From NCBI RefSeq assembly GCF_001937195.1, contig NZ_MSDO01000025.1, positions 62,001 to 126,000 on the forward strand: DNA of 64,000 nt. The letters run 5' to 3'. The DNA is from Salinicola socius. Lineage in GTDB: Bacteria > Pseudomonadota > Gammaproteobacteria > Pseudomonadales > Halomonadaceae. A program made the position numbers and the translations under genes. The number at the start of each line of letters is the position of its first letter. Within the stretch, counting starts at the first letter, position 1. The notes beneath the pieces are model-generated. The model saw nothing but the letters and a program-made list of their open reading frames with translations. It searched no databases and had not been told where the DNA came from. Positions 46,714-56,096 of the stretch are shown here, piece after piece.

Positions 46714-47631
46714 TCATGACGCCTCCCGGCGCTCTCCCAGACACATTACCACCACAATGCCGGCGAGGATCAACACGCCGGCCAGCAGCCACTGTGAGGG
46801 CTGACCGGTGATCGCCGCGTACTCCGAAGGCATCAGATAGTGGTATGCAAGAGCTACCTGCTGGCCATCGGCTCCCATGCGGTAGCTCGCTATCTGACGC
46901 CAGGGCCAGAGTTGCGGCAAGGAACCCAGAATGAAACCGACGATCGCCATCAGCGTGATCGCATGATAATGACGCAACAACCAGGACAGCAGCCGGGAAA
47001 AGGTGAAGAGACCCAGGAGACAGCCAGCCCCAAAGACGGCTATCAGGCCGACATCGAAACTCTTGATGCCGCTCATCACCGTGCCGTAGAGCCCCATCAC
47101 CAGCAGCAGAAAGCTGCCCGACACGCCCGGCAACAGCATCGCACTGATGGCGATGGCACCCGCGACAAAGAGCGTCGCGTCGCCGGCTCGGCTCATGTCC
47201 GGCAACAGGTGCGGCAAGAACGCCGCAACGACCAACCCCATCAGCACCGGGAGCAGGTAACGCCAGCGCCAATGGCCGACCTGTCGCATGACCACCCAGG
47301 CCGACGCCAACACCAATCCGAAGAAGAACGCGTTGAGCGGCAATTGATGATGCGCCATCAACCAGGTCACCAGATGGGCAACCGTCACCAGGCTGAGCCC
47401 GATCCCCACCACCAGCGGCACCAGAAAGCGCAGGTTGAGGTAGCTCACCAGTCCGGTCAAACCCTGCTGACGCCAGACGCCGAAGGCGCCCGGCCCGAAG
47501 CGTTTGATGGTCTCGATCAGCTCCTGATAGATACCCACGATCAGGGCGATGGTGCCACCCGAGACGCCCGGCACGGCATCTGCCGCCCCCATCCCCATAC
47601 CCTTCAATACGGTTTTCGCGATGCGCTTCAA
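46714..47631 (-). CDS. DUF368 polytopic membrane protein (PopT-like)
   Basis: A 305-residue membrane protein with about eight helices and two copies of the family motif, GAADAVPGVSGGTIALIVG near residue 15 and LLPGVSGSFLLLVMG near 165, typical of DUF368. Members of this family (PopT) have been linked to recycling of undecaprenyl phosphate across the inner membrane. Its ATG overlaps the pcm stop as ATGA, and nlpD follows, so it sits inside the surE-pcm-nlpD run. Function here is inferred from family. Confidence 0.85.
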   Translation of the reverse strand: MKRIAKTVLKGMGMGAADAVPGVSGGTIALIVGIYQELIETIKRFGPGAFGVWRQQGLTGLVSYLNLRFLVPLVVGIGLSLVTVAHLVTWLMAHHQLPLNAFFFGLVLASAWVVMRQVGHWRWRYLLPVLMGLVVAAFLPHLLPDMSRAGDATLFVAGAIAISAMLLPGVSGSFLLLVMGLYGTVMSGIKSFDVGLIAVFGAGCLLGLFTFSRLLSWLLRHYHAITLMAIVGFILGSLPQLWPWRQIASYRMGADGQQVALAYHYLMPSEYAAITGQPSQWLLAGVLILAGIVVVMCLGERREAS

Positions 47632-48263
47632 CGAATGACTCCCTCAAGCAATGGTACGAAACGCACCTCTTCGAGACGCTGATGATCGAATGCCAGCCCA
47701 CGCCGGCGGACCCGCGTCAGCCACTGACGTCCCTCGCTGTCCGCCAGTGGCGCAATCAGTACCCCGCCATCACGCAGTTGCCTCAACAGCGGCTGGGGCA
47801 GCTCACTGGCGCAGGCGGTCAGCAACACGACGTCGAACGGCGCTGCCTGCGGCCAGCCCATGCCACCATCGGCGTGGCGTAGATTGACGTTGTGCGCGCC
47901 CAGACGCTTCAGGCGCTGCCGAGCCCGAGACTGCAGCGCCGCGATACGCTCCACGCTCCAGACGCTCCTGACCAGACGCGACAGAATCAACGTCTGGTAG
48001 CCTGAGCCAGTGCCGATCTCCAGCACGCGCTGCGGCTCGGCCAGAGCCACCAATTCACTCATCCGCGCCACGATCCAGGGCTGAGACAGGGTCTGTCCCA
48101 ACCCCAGTGGCAGAGACGTGTCTTCATAGGCACGGTGCGCCAACGCCTCGTCGAGAAACAGATGGCGCGGTTCGGCCGCCATCACTTCCAGCACGCGAGC
48201 ATGGCGGATTCCGCCTGCCGCCAGACGTTCGACCATGCGATTGCGTGTTCGTTGCGACGTCAT
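47628..48263 (-). CDS. pcm: Protein-L-isoaspartate O-methyltransferase
   Basis: A 211-residue repair methyltransferase that methylates isoaspartyl residues in aged proteins using SAM. The SAM-binding motif is VLEIGTGSGYQT, preceded by GQTLSQPWIVARM. The frame extends to 48302 and overlaps surE, but MTSQRTRNRMVERL at 48263 matches the usual start and gives the typical length. It follows surE closely, the conserved surE-pcm pair. Confidence 0.94.
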   Translation of the reverse strand: MTSQRTRNRMVERLAAGGIRHARVLEVMAAEPRHLFLDEALAHRAYEDTSLPLGLGQTLSQPWIVARMSELVALAEPQRVLEIGTGSGYQTLILSRLVRSVWSVERIAALQSRARQRLKRLGAHNVNLRHADGGMGWPQAAPFDVVLLTACASELPQPLLRQLRDGGVLIAPLADSEGRQWLTRVRRRGLAFDHQRLEEVRFVPLLEGVIR

Positions 48264-48282
48264 GCCGACGCCGCTCAGTTCT

Positions 48283-49035
48283 TCAGGCGTGTGACAGTCC
48301 ATCCAGCCAGCCCTGTACGTCGTTTAGCGTCTCGTGACGGGTCAGATCGGTTTGCAGCGGCGTGATCGAGACGAAGCCCGCCTCGATCGCCGCGAAATCG
48401 GTATCGGGACCGTCATCGGCATTTTCCGAGACCGCCGCGATCCAGTAGCGGTCACGCCCGCGTGGATCCTTGACGTGTATCGGCTGCGAAGCCGGACCGC
48501 GATACCCCAGACGCGTCACCCGGAAGCCGCGAATGTCGCCCCACGGCAGATCCGGCACGTTGACATTGAGCAGACTGCGAGGCGGCAGCGACAGCGCCTC
48601 CGCCGCGCCGACGAGACTCGCGGCAACGCGTCCGGCGGTCTCGAAGTGGCGCTGCCCGCAGAGCGAAATGGCCACTGCTGCCATGCCTAGATTGCGTCCT
48701 TCCATGGCCGCCGCGACGGTGCCCGAGTAGAGCACGTCGTCACCCAGGTTGCCGCCATGATTGATCCCGGAGATCACCAGATCGGGTTTCTCTTCCCACA
48801 CGCCGTTGACACCCAGGTAGACGCAGTCAGCCGGCGTGCCGTCGACGCTGTAGAACCCATTGTCCAGTGCGGTCAACGCCAACGGTCGTGTCAGCGTCAG
48901 CGAATTGCTGGCACCGCTCATGTCACGATCCGGCGCCACCACTCGCAGCCGCGAGTAGCTTTCGAGAGCTCGCGCCAGAGCCCTCAATCCTGGAGCATGG
49001 ACGCCGTCGTCGTTGGACAACAACAGTCTGCGCAT
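48283..49035 (-). CDS. surE: 5'/3'-nucleotidase SurE
   Basis: A 250-residue nucleotidase and exopolyphosphatase active in stationary phase. The metal site uses [12 protein letters not shown] at the N-terminus, with Asp8-Asp9, and [25 protein letters not shown] near 88-112 is the family signature. It lies between truD and pcm on the minus strand. Confidence 0.95.
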   Translation of the reverse strand: MRRLLLSNDDGVHAPGLRALARALESYSRLRVVAPDRDMSGASNSLTLTRPLALTALDNGFYSVDGTPADCVYLGVNGVWEEKPDLVISGINHGGNLGDDVLYSGTVAAAMEGRNLGMAAVAISLCGQRHFETAGRVAASLVGAAEALSLPPRSLLNVNVPDLPWGDIRGFRVTRLGYRGPASQPIHVKDPRGRDRYWIAAVSENADDGPDTDFAAIEAGFVSITPLQTDLTRHETLNDVQGWLDGLSHA

Positions 49036-49073
49036 CTCTTGATCCTCATGATGAGTTGCCGAAATCGGCGGCG

Positions 49074-50135
49074 TCAGATCAGCGACGGATGCTGAAACAG
49101 CTCTCGCAGCACCGACGTGGCAAAGGCACCTCGCGGTAACGAGAAGGAGAGCCAGACCGCATCATCCGCGGCTTCCCAGCTGGCGTCGGCAAGCCGCAGC
49201 CGAAGCGGCCTCCGATCCTGACGTACCCCGGCCTGGATGAGACCGTCAGCCAATTCGGCGAAGCCGGTCGCGATGGCCGTTTCCCGCCCGGCGACGTCGG
49301 CAAGGCTCTCCAGCCGGCCCTTTCCCCACAGCGGCCCGGTCGGATGCAGGTCACCGGCCTGCGCTCTGGCCAGCAGCTGCTGATCGATCGTCTCGCAGGC
49401 AAAGCGGCTCGCGGTGCCATCCAGATTCAGTACGTCGCCAGGCTGCGGCACGCACCAGCTGCCATCGGCTACCCGAGCCGACAGCACCGCGTTGAAAAGA
49501 TAGCTGCGCGCCGTGGATAACAGCAGCCCCTGCGGATCCTGGCGTTTGCGCCAGCCACGAGCCAGCAGCTGGCGGGCGCGATGCAGATTGCGTCCGGCGG
49601 GGCCAAAACGCTGCGGGCCGAAATAGTTGGGCACGCCGTCGGCAACCAGTCGATCCCAGCGCTCTCGCGTAGCCGAAGAGGCAATCGCTTCGCCCTGGAT
49701 TCTAAGACGGAACCGATTGGCCCGATGCACGCCGCGTTTCAGCTTACGCGGATGCCGAACCGCTTCGAGACACTCGACATGGCGCTCGGCCAGCCCCGCC
49801 TTCCAGCCCGGCGGCGGCTCGCGACCGGGCAGCGCCAGCGAGAACCACTGACGCGTGACCGCATCGCGATCCTTGAGACCACTGAAACCCACGTCCCGCA
49901 CCGGGATGTCGACCGCCCGAGCCAGCAGACGCGCCAGATCCGGCGTGGTCGACCCGCGCTTTTCCAGCCACAACCACAGATGCTCGCCCTGCCCTTCCGG
50001 CGTGAAATCGAACTGCTCCTCGACCTGGAAATCCTCGGCCCGCTGGCGATAGTCACCGGCGACGGTCGGCATGCCCGCGACGTAACACCAGTTCGGCGGC
50101 CACGAATCGACGGTTGGCGGCGCCGGATCGCTCAT
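49074..50135 (-). CDS. truD: tRNA pseudouridine(13) synthase TruD
   Basis: A 353-residue TruD that makes pseudouridine 13 in tRNA-Glu. The catalytic Asp is in [17 protein letters not shown] near residue 85, and the inserted TRUD domain spans about 160-300 ([11 protein letters not shown] precedes it). Its stop is 38 bases before the surE start, and its start overlaps the ispF stop as ATGA. Confidence 0.94.
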   Translation of the reverse strand: MSDPAPPTVDSWPPNWCYVAGMPTVAGDYRQRAEDFQVEEQFDFTPEGQGEHLWLWLEKRGSTTPDLARLLARAVDIPVRDVGFSGLKDRDAVTRQWFSLALPGREPPPGWKAGLAERHVECLEAVRHPRKLKRGVHRANRFRLRIQGEAIASSATRERWDRLVADGVPNYFGPQRFGPAGRNLHRARQLLARGWRKRQDPQGLLLSTARSYLFNAVLSARVADGSWCVPQPGDVLNLDGTASRFACETIDQQLLARAQAGDLHPTGPLWGKGRLESLADVAGRETAIATGFAELADGLIQAGVRQDRRPLRLRLADASWEAADDAVWLSFSLPRGAFATSVLRELFQHPSLI

Positions 50136-50617
50136 TCGCCGCTCGCGATCAGCAGCGCCACCGCTTCCGCGGCGATACCTTCACCACGCCCGGTGAAGCC
50201 GAGGCGCTCGGTCGTCGTCGCCTTGACGTTGACCGCGCCCAGCTCGACGTCAAGATCGGCCGCGATCGTCTCGCGCATCCCCGGAATCCATTCGGCCATG
50301 CGCGGCGCCTGTGCCATCAGCGTGGCATCGAGATTGCCGATTCGATAGCCGGCGTCATGCACCAGCCCGACGACGTGGCGCAGCAGCGCCCGACTGTCGG
50401 CACCTTTCCAGGCCGGGTCGGTATCCGGAAAGTGACGACCGATGTCGCCCAGCGCACAGGCGCCCAGCAACGCATCGCTGACGGCATGTAAAAGCACGTC
50501 GCCGTCGGAGTGGGCGACGAAACCGCGATCGAACGGCAAGCGGACGCCGCCAATCATCAGATGGTCGCCGTCACCGAAGCGGTGCACGTCGAAACCATGT
50601 CCGATTCTGACACTCAT
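50132..50617 (-). CDS. ispF: 2-C-methyl-D-erythritol 2,4-cyclodiphosphate synthase
   Basis: A 161-residue trimeric zinc enzyme of the MEP isoprenoid pathway. The zinc ligands are Asp10, His12 (GHGFDVHRF) and His44 ([17 protein letters not shown]). [18 protein letters not shown] is the C-terminal signature. Overlaps of 4 bases with ispD upstream and truD downstream indicate coupled translation. Confidence 0.96.
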   Translation of the reverse strand: MSVRIGHGFDVHRFGDGDHLMIGGVRLPFDRGFVAHSDGDVLLHAVSDALLGACALGDIGRHFPDTDPAWKGADSRALLRHVVGLVHDAGYRIGNLDATLMAQAPRMAEWIPGMRETIAADLDVELGAVNVKATTTERLGFTGRGEGIAAEAVALLIASGE

Positions 50618-51339
50618 GCTTCCACTCCTTGCCCGCCGACATGCGTTGCCGATTCCCGCTGCACGGCCAGAATTCGTGCGGCCATGGCCAGATCCTCGGG
50701 ATGGGTGATCTTGAGATTGTCGCGGCTACCGGCGACGAGTCTGGGTGCCAGCCCCATGGCTTCGATCGCCGAGGCTTCATCGGTCACCATCATGCCGGTG
50801 GCCAGCGCCGCGTCGAGCGCCTGACGGAGTAGATCGAAGCGGAATACCTGCGGCGTCAGCGCGTGCCAGAGACCATCGCGCGGTTCGGTGTGGCTGACGC
50901 GACCGCGGGCGTCGGCGCGCTTCATGGTATCGGCCGCCGGCGTTGCCAGCAGCGCGCCGATCGCCTCGTCTTCGAGCGCTTCGCGCAGCGCCTGCAGATC
51001 CTGGAGCCGCACGCAGGGTCGGGCGGCGTCATGCACCAGCACCCAATCGTCGTCCGCCGCCTGCTCCACCAGTGTCGACAGCGCACGGCCTACCGTGTCG
51101 GCACGTTCATCACCGCCGCCGACACGCTGCCACGCCTCGAAAGGCACGTCCGCAGGATCGAAATACTCGTCGTCGGGGTCGAGACACAGCCGCAGAACGG
51201 CCTCGGGAAACGCCTGATGCAGGCGCTCGAGCGTGCGGGCCAGCACGCTTTTTCCCTGGAGCATCAGGTATTGCTTGGGGCGGTCGGCCTGCATGCGCTG
51301 GCCACGACCGGCGGCAGGTACGATCAACCATAGCGTCAT
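50614..51339 (-). CDS. ispD: 2-C-methyl-D-erythritol 4-phosphate cytidylyltransferase
   Basis: A 241-residue cytidylyltransferase of the MEP pathway. The CTP-binding start is [20 protein letters not shown], with [10 protein letters not shown] near residue 103 and [11 protein letters not shown] near 188. It overlaps ftsB and ispF by 4 bases each, the common ftsB-ispD-ispF order. Confidence 0.96.
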   Translation of the reverse strand: MTLWLIVPAAGRGQRMQADRPKQYLMLQGKSVLARTLERLHQAFPEAVLRLCLDPDDEYFDPADVPFEAWQRVGGGDERADTVGRALSTLVEQAADDDWVLVHDAARPCVRLQDLQALREALEDEAIGALLATPAADTMKRADARGRVSHTEPRDGLWHALTPQVFRFDLLRQALDAALATGMMVTDEASAIEAMGLAPRLVAGSRDNLKITHPEDLAMAARILAVQRESATHVGGQGVEA

Positions 51340-51659
51340 GGCTGCACGACTCCCGTACGGGCGGCGGGTCCATCACCGGAATCGTCGACACCGGGCACCC
51401 AGAAGAACTGCTCGTCCTGGCGAACCATGCCGATATCGCTGCGCGCGCGCTCCTCGATGGCATCGAGACCGTTCTTGAGATCGACGACCTCGGCGGCCAG
51501 ACGATCATTGCGCGCCTTGAGCGTATCGGTATTACCCTCCAGGGTATCGGCGCGCGCCTGGATGTCGTTGAATTCTCGAATGCCGCCCTCGCCGAACCAC
51601 AGCCGGTACTGCATCAGCCCCAGCATGACAACCAGTACTACAATGACCCATTTCCACAT
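51336..51659 (-). CDS. ftsB: Cell division protein FtsB
   Basis: A 107-residue bitopic division protein. One membrane helix (WVIVVLVVMLGLMQY) is followed by a periplasmic coiled coil (about 27-70) with the motif RLWFGEGGI at their junction, and ends in a short tail with PGVDD. FtsB joins FtsL and FtsQ at the divisome. The frame opens at 51731, but the ATG at 51659 matches the family. It heads the ftsB-ispD-ispF-truD-surE-pcm run. Confidence 0.93.
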   Translation of the reverse strand: MWKWVIVVLVVMLGLMQYRLWFGEGGIREFNDIQARADTLEGNTDTLKARNDRLAAEVVDLKNGLDAIEERARSDIGMVRQDEQFFWVPGVDDSGDGPAARTGVVQP

Positions 51660-51836
51660 CGCCAAGGCTTCCGGTCGGCACGTTTCATTTCGAACAGTTC
51701 TTCCTGAACAGTTTCGTTCCAGACAGCGCACCTACCCGGAAAAAGGGAGGCAGGCCCGCTGTCGGAGCGGGCTCATTATGCCATCATCGCCGCACGCGGC
51801 CCACCGTCACGACAGAATCCGAATCGGAGGATCCTC

Positions 51837-52181
51837 ATGTACAAACTGGCGTTCTTCGTTCCCGAATCCCACCTGGAAAGCGTCAAATCCGCGGTCTTCG
51901 CCAGCGGTGCCGGCCGCATCGGGGATTACGAGGCGTGCTGTTTCCAGCTGCGCGGCCAGGGCCAGTTTCGGCCGCTCGCAGGGGCGCAGCCGCACATCGG
52001 TGCCGCCGGCAGGCTGGAAAGTGTCGAAGAGTATCGGGTCGAACTGGTCTGCGCGGACGATCGAATCCGCGCGGCGATCGCAGCGTTGATCGATGCGCAC
52101 CCCTACGAGGAGCCGGCCTTCGACGTCTGGCCGCTGAGCAGTCTGGCGTCGCTGCCGAAAGACCGATTCGACGAGCGCTGA
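51837..52181 (+). CDS. Stand-alone YqfO/NIF3-type domain protein
   Basis: A 114-residue protein, MYKLAFFVPESHLESVKSAVFASGAGRIGDYE-like at its start, with the HPYEEPAFDVWPL block. It corresponds to the small domain inserted in some NIF3-like (YqfO) proteins, here as a separate gene. The fold resembles CutA/PII proteins. Its function is unknown; a regulatory or metal-binding role is possible. The gene is divergent from ftsB and convergent with a Nudix hydrolase. Confidence 0.8.
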   Translation: MYKLAFFVPESHLESVKSAVFASGAGRIGDYEACCFQLRGQGQFRPLAGAQPHIGAAGRLESVEEYRVELVCADDRIRAAIAALIDAHPYEEPAFDVWPLSSLASLPKDRFDER

Positions 52182-52194
52182 CGGCCGGCCGCGC

Positions 52195-52752
52195 TCAAGC
52201 GGAACCGAAAAAGCGTTCGCGTTCTTCCTGGCCAATCTGGCTAAGGTGCAGTTCGAAAGTGCCCCGACGGCGATCGTCGAAGAAGTGTCGCAGCGTGCGC
52301 TCGATGGTCGGAAACGCGAGTTCATCCCACGGAATCTGCGACTCGTCGAACAGCTCGACCTCGAGACTTTCCGGGCCGGCCGCGAAATCGCCATCGAGAT
52401 CACCGAGAAAAATCATGTAGACCTGATTGATGTGCGGCAAACTGATCAGGGTATACAGTGTCGGATCGTCGACGACAGCGCGAGCCTCCTCGCGAGTCTC
52501 CCTCAGCGCGGCCTCCTGGACGGTTTCGGCGTTTTCCATGAAACCCGCCGGCAGGGTCCAGAACCCCTTGCGCGGCGAAATGGCGCGTCGACACAGCAGG
52601 ATACGCTCTCCGGCGACCGGTAGCGTACCAGCCACGATGCGCGGATTCTGGTAATGGACGGTGCCACAGGCATCACACAGAAACCGGGGACGATCGTCGC
52701 CATCGGGAATCGCAAAACGCACGGTATGGCCGCAGTGGCTACAGTAATTCAT
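52195..52752 (-). CDS. Zinc-ribbon Nudix hydrolase
   Basis: A 185-residue Nudix enzyme with an N-terminal zinc ribbon (Cys4, Cys7, Cys26, Cys29) followed by the Nudix domain. The Nudix box is GFMENAETVQEAALRETREEA, intact with the REtrEE core. It resembles NudC-like ADP-sugar or NAD(H) pyrophosphatases but is short. The substrate is not determined. It is divergent from the NudL-like gene. Confidence 0.85.
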   Translation of the reverse strand: MNYCSHCGHTVRFAIPDGDDRPRFLCDACGTVHYQNPRIVAGTLPVAGERILLCRRAISPRKGFWTLPAGFMENAETVQEAALRETREEARAVVDDPTLYTLISLPHINQVYMIFLGDLDGDFAAGPESLEVELFDESQIPWDELAFPTIERTLRHFFDDRRRGTFELHLSQIGQEERERFFGSA

Positions 52753-52847
52753 AGAGTCTCGGTTCAGAGCGCCTCGGTTTCACGGGAGCGGGATTCGAGA
52801 TTTCGCGGGAGCCGCCGGTCGCCGTGGATCGGTACGCCGGGCCGTTC

Positions 52848-52886
52848 AAGGTCGAAAGCCAGGGTCGAAAGCTAGAGTCAAAATGC
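52848..52886. repeat. 13-bp tandem repeat ending at the nudL start codon
   Basis: Units 52848-52860, 52861-52873 and 52874-52886. The first two agree at 11 of 13 positions around GGTCGAAAGC; the third is AGAGTCAAAATGC. The array ends exactly at the base before the nudL ATG (52887), so it forms the ribosome-binding region. Confidence 0.85.
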
Positions 52887-53543
52887 ATGTTAGAGAAAGT
52901 CCGTGAACGCCTGCAAGCACATCGCCCGCGTCGTTTGAACAATGCCTATCCTCAGGCGGCGGTTCTGCTACCCATCGTCGCTCGGCCCGAGCCCACGCTG
53001 CTGTTCACCCAGCGCACGGCTCATCTCTCCCAGCACGCCGGACAGGTCGCCTTTCCGGGGGGCAAGCGTGAGCCCGAGGATATCGACCTGCTCGCCACTG
53101 CGCTGCGGGAAACGCAGGAGGAGATCGCCCTCGCACCCGCGCAGGTCGAGATCATCGGCCGGCTGAGTGACGTCATCTCGCTCTACGGTCTGCGTGTGAC
53201 GCCATACGTCGGGTTGATCGCCCCCGATCTGTCGCTGGTGGCGGAGCCGGGGGAAATCGAGACGATCTTCGAGGTACCGCTGCGTCTTTTCATCGATGAT
53301 CGCCGCAGCCACACCGATGTCATCCCCGTCGACGACCGGTCCTGGTATGTTCCCAGTTACCCTTTCGAGGGCCGCGTGATCTGGGGATTGTCGGCCATGA
53401 TGCTGGTCGAGCTGCTGGCCGTCGGGTTCGAAAGCGACATCGCGCTGGACCGCAAACCCGAGCAGGGAGAGCTGCGCTATCACCCGCAGCGCCGGCGCCA
53501 GACCGCGGCGCGTTCCGACCAATCCGGCAAGGTTCTCAAGTGA
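52887..53543 (+). CDS. nudL: Nudix CoA pyrophosphatase (NudL-like)
   Basis: A 218-residue Nudix hydrolase with the CoA-pyrophosphatase signature LFTQRTAHLSQHAGQVAFPGGKREPED, followed by the Nudix helix ALRETQEEIAL. It should cut CoA or its derivatives to 3',5'-ADP and acyl phosphopantetheine. The frame opens at 52824, but MLEKVRERLQ at 52887 is the likely start; its ribosome site is weak and lies in a tandem repeat. The oxygenase gene follows after 7 bases. Confidence 0.87.
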   Translation: MLEKVRERLQAHRPRRLNNAYPQAAVLLPIVARPEPTLLFTQRTAHLSQHAGQVAFPGGKREPEDIDLLATALRETQEEIALAPAQVEIIGRLSDVISLYGLRVTPYVGLIAPDLSLVAEPGEIETIFEVPLRLFIDDRRSHTDVIPVDDRSWYVPSYPFEGRVIWGLSAMMLVELLAVGFESDIALDRKPEQGELRYHPQRRRQTAARSDQSGKVLK

Positions 53544-53550
53544 GGGCTTC

Positions 53551-54216
53551 ATGACACCTCGAGATGCCCATCACGCCTTCTGGGACAGTACCCAACTACC
53601 CGCGTTGATCGACGGGCTGGTAGAGCGCGGCTGGTATGTCGGCGAGCGCTTTCTCGGTGCCGGACTATGTCAGGAGTTGCTGGACGAACTGCAGCTGTTG
53701 CATCAGCGGGCGGCGCTTCAGGAAGCAGCCATCGGTCGCGGGGACGAACGCACGCTGAGGCGCGACATTCGCGGCGACGCCATCCACTGGCTGGATCGGG
53801 AGAGCCTGGCGCAACGGCGTTACCTCGCGCTGATGAGCGAACTCCAGCAGCAGATCAACATCGCGCTCTACGCCGGACTGTTCGAATTCGAGGCTCACTT
53901 CGCCCACTATCCGCCCGGGGCGTTCTACCGCAAGCACTACGACAGCTTTCGCGGTCGCGCCAATCGCATCATTTCGACGGTGCTTTACCTCAACCCGGAC
54001 TGGCCGGTCGACGGTGGCGGTGAAATGGTGCTCTACGACGAACACGAGACCGAACGCGAGGTGGCGCGCGTTCACCCCGACGCCGGGACCTTTGCCTGCT
54101 TTCTCTCTGATCGCATTCCGCATGAAGTGCTGCCGACTCGACAGCCTCGCGTCAGTATCGCCGGTTGGTTCCGGCGCAATGCTTCATTGGGCGGGGTGAT
54201 CGACCCGGCGGCCTAA
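53551..54216 (+). CDS. 2OG-Fe(II) dioxygenase, prolyl-hydroxylase-like
   Basis: A 221-residue oxygenase. The iron-binding His-x-Asp is in AFYRKHYDSF near residue 130, the distal His in RIPHEVLPT near 191, and the 2-oxoglutarate Arg in QPRVSIAGWF near 200. It belongs to the P4H/SM-20-like group, whose bacterial members hydroxylate proline, for example in EF-Tu. It lies 7 bases after nudL and is probably co-transcribed. Its stop overlaps the convergent MFS gene by 4 bases. Confidence 0.85.
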   Translation: MTPRDAHHAFWDSTQLPALIDGLVERGWYVGERFLGAGLCQELLDELQLLHQRAALQEAAIGRGDERTLRRDIRGDAIHWLDRESLAQRRYLALMSELQQQINIALYAGLFEFEAHFAHYPPGAFYRKHYDSFRGRANRIISTVLYLNPDWPVDGGGEMVLYDEHETEREVARVHPDAGTFACFLSDRIPHEVLPTRQPRVSIAGWFRRNASLGGVIDPAA

Positions 54217-55613
54217 TCGGTCGCCGAGGTCCGATGGCTGGGATTGTCTCGTCTTTGCGCCAGGGGCGTCGCAGCGTCGCCTGCCCCGTCGCTCCTGGTG
54301 TCGTTCTCCCTATCATCGGGGAGCGCCGTTTCCACATCCGGCACCACCTGCGACAGATCTTCCAGATGCTCGTGCTCGATCGCGCCCTGTACCAGCTCGT
54401 CGGTCACGCTGAGCTCGGCGCCCACCACCGTTTGATGGGGATTGGACGTGAATGGTGCCATCGGCATCGGCGCCGGACGCCGACTCCGGCGCCAGACGAA
54501 GAATGCCACCAGCACCGCGCCCAGCCCTGACAGCGCCACGAACAACCCGGCGTCGCCGACATGAATCATCAACGGCGTGATCAGCGGCGGACTGAGCGTC
54601 GCACCCAGCGCATTGATCAGCAGCAGACCCTGACTCATTCGCACCAGCGCGCCGGCCGGCGCACGGTCGGCGGCATGGCTTACCGCCACCGGATAGAGTG
54701 CAAACACGCCACCGCCCACCAGAAACAGCATGGCCGCCAGCACGCCAGGCAGATCCGGCAACAGCAACACCCCGCCGCACAATAGCGCCAGGACTCCACC
54801 AATCAGAATCAGCACGATCTGACGGTCGTGCCGATCCGACCAGCGACCGATGGGGTATTGCAGCAGCATGCCGCCAAGAATCACGATCGCCATCATTTCA
54901 CCGATCTGCTGCACCTCGAAACCGCTGCGCTGCAGGTAGAGCGGCAGCAGGCTGTAGATCGCCGATACTGCCAGTCCCGAACCGAAACAGCCCATCACGC
55001 CGGTCGGCGTCACTGTGATCAGCCGCCAGGGCGACAGCGGTTCGGCGTGCTCGATCAACGGCGAGACCCGCGGGATCATGCCCAGCGGCAGCACCGACAG
55101 CGACGCCAGCATGGCGATGATCATGAACGGCTGGCTGGCACCGGCATGGTCCGCCACGCCCAGCAGCAGCTGCCCGATGACCCCGGCGCCGTAGAGCGCG
55201 ATCATGTACAGCGCCAGCAGCCGGCCTCGCACTCGCGTATCGGCGGCGGTCAGCAGCCAGCTCTCGATGACCAGATAGACGCCCAGCGTCGCCCAGCCGC
55301 CGATCAGGCGCAGCGTGAACCACAGCTCGGCGTTGAGCCATAGCCCTTGCAGCAGCACGGTGACTGCCACCAGCGACGCGAAGCAGGCATAGGCGCGGAT
55401 ATGGCCGATCCGCAGCAGCAGCCGATCGTTGAACAACGCCCCGATGGCCAGCCCGATATAGTAGGCCGCCGAAACCCAGCCGATGGTGGTGACCGACTCA
55501 CCGGCCGCATCCAGGCGCAGGGTAATCAGCGAGGCCAGAAAGCCGTTACCGATACCCAGGATGAAAAGACCGAGTAGCGGTGCCAGCGCCATGGAAAGCA
55601 ACTGCCGGGACAT
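54213..55613 (-). CDS. YcaD-like MFS transporter with acidic tail
   Basis: A 466-residue MFS protein with about 12 helices and the YcaD-type block GVYLVIESWLLTAADTRVRGRLLALYM near residue 115. It differs from E. coli YcaD (about 380 residues) by a C-terminal extension of some 80 acidic, polar residues (ELVQGAIEHEHLEDLSQVVPDVE), likely cytoplasmic. The start at 55613 fits the family; the frame runs on to 55709. The substrate is unknown. Confidence 0.82.
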   Translation of the reverse strand: MSRQLLSMALAPLLGLFILGIGNGFLASLITLRLDAAGESVTTIGWVSAAYYIGLAIGALFNDRLLLRIGHIRAYACFASLVAVTVLLQGLWLNAELWFTLRLIGGWATLGVYLVIESWLLTAADTRVRGRLLALYMIALYGAGVIGQLLLGVADHAGASQPFMIIAMLASLSVLPLGMIPRVSPLIEHAEPLSPWRLITVTPTGVMGCFGSGLAVSAIYSLLPLYLQRSGFEVQQIGEMMAIVILGGMLLQYPIGRWSDRHDRQIVLILIGGVLALLCGGVLLLPDLPGVLAAMLFLVGGGVFALYPVAVSHAADRAPAGALVRMSQGLLLINALGATLSPPLITPLMIHVGDAGLFVALSGLGAVLVAFFVWRRSRRPAPMPMAPFTSNPHQTVVGAELSVTDELVQGAIEHEHLEDLSQVVPDVETALPDDRENDTRSDGAGDAATPLAQRRDNPSHRTSATD

Positions 55614-56096
55614 AAGGCCAAGAACCTCGAACGTGCAAATCGAATAAGGCCGGCGACCCGTGCGTGAGGCACCGCGCCGACAGTTCCATTCGAGTCGGCG
55701 ATGGATCACATCGACTCGAACGATCAGGAAAGCGTGTGAGTGCTCGCAGACTCGGTGGTGGCGTTGGCTCTCGCCAGGGAGGCAACGTCATGAAGCCAGC
55801 AGCGAGCGCACTATACGCCCGGTGTTGCGCCAAAAGAAGCCAGAAAAACATCGTTAAAATAGGTCATTGCGCCGTTTTGGCGCAACGGCGGGATCATCAT
55901 TACCGGTGGTTATTCAAAGCACCTGATTGACAAACGAAAATTACCGTCAACATCGCGTCGAACACCGTAATACCAACCACGCCACCACCAACGAAGGGTG
56001 GCCGCCAGCGGCTTTTTGTCACATAACGGCGTATGCTTGGCCATTAGCACGCTAATCCGTCCGTTCTTCCCTTCCCTGCCTCACGCCCAGGACACC
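55614..56096. other. Divergent intergenic region between two MFS genes
   Basis: A 483-base region holding promoters for two divergent transporters. It contains the inverted repeat at 55867-55885 and a second copy of its half site TTGCGCC at 55825-55831. No gene or RNA is evident. Confidence 0.5.
55867..55885. promoter_or_regulatory. Inverted repeat between divergent MFS genes
   Basis: A 7-bp dyad TTGCGCC / GGCGCAA around GTTTT. The same half site TTGCGCC occurs 42 bases away at 55825. This suggests a regulator binding two sites between the transporters. Confidence 0.45.
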
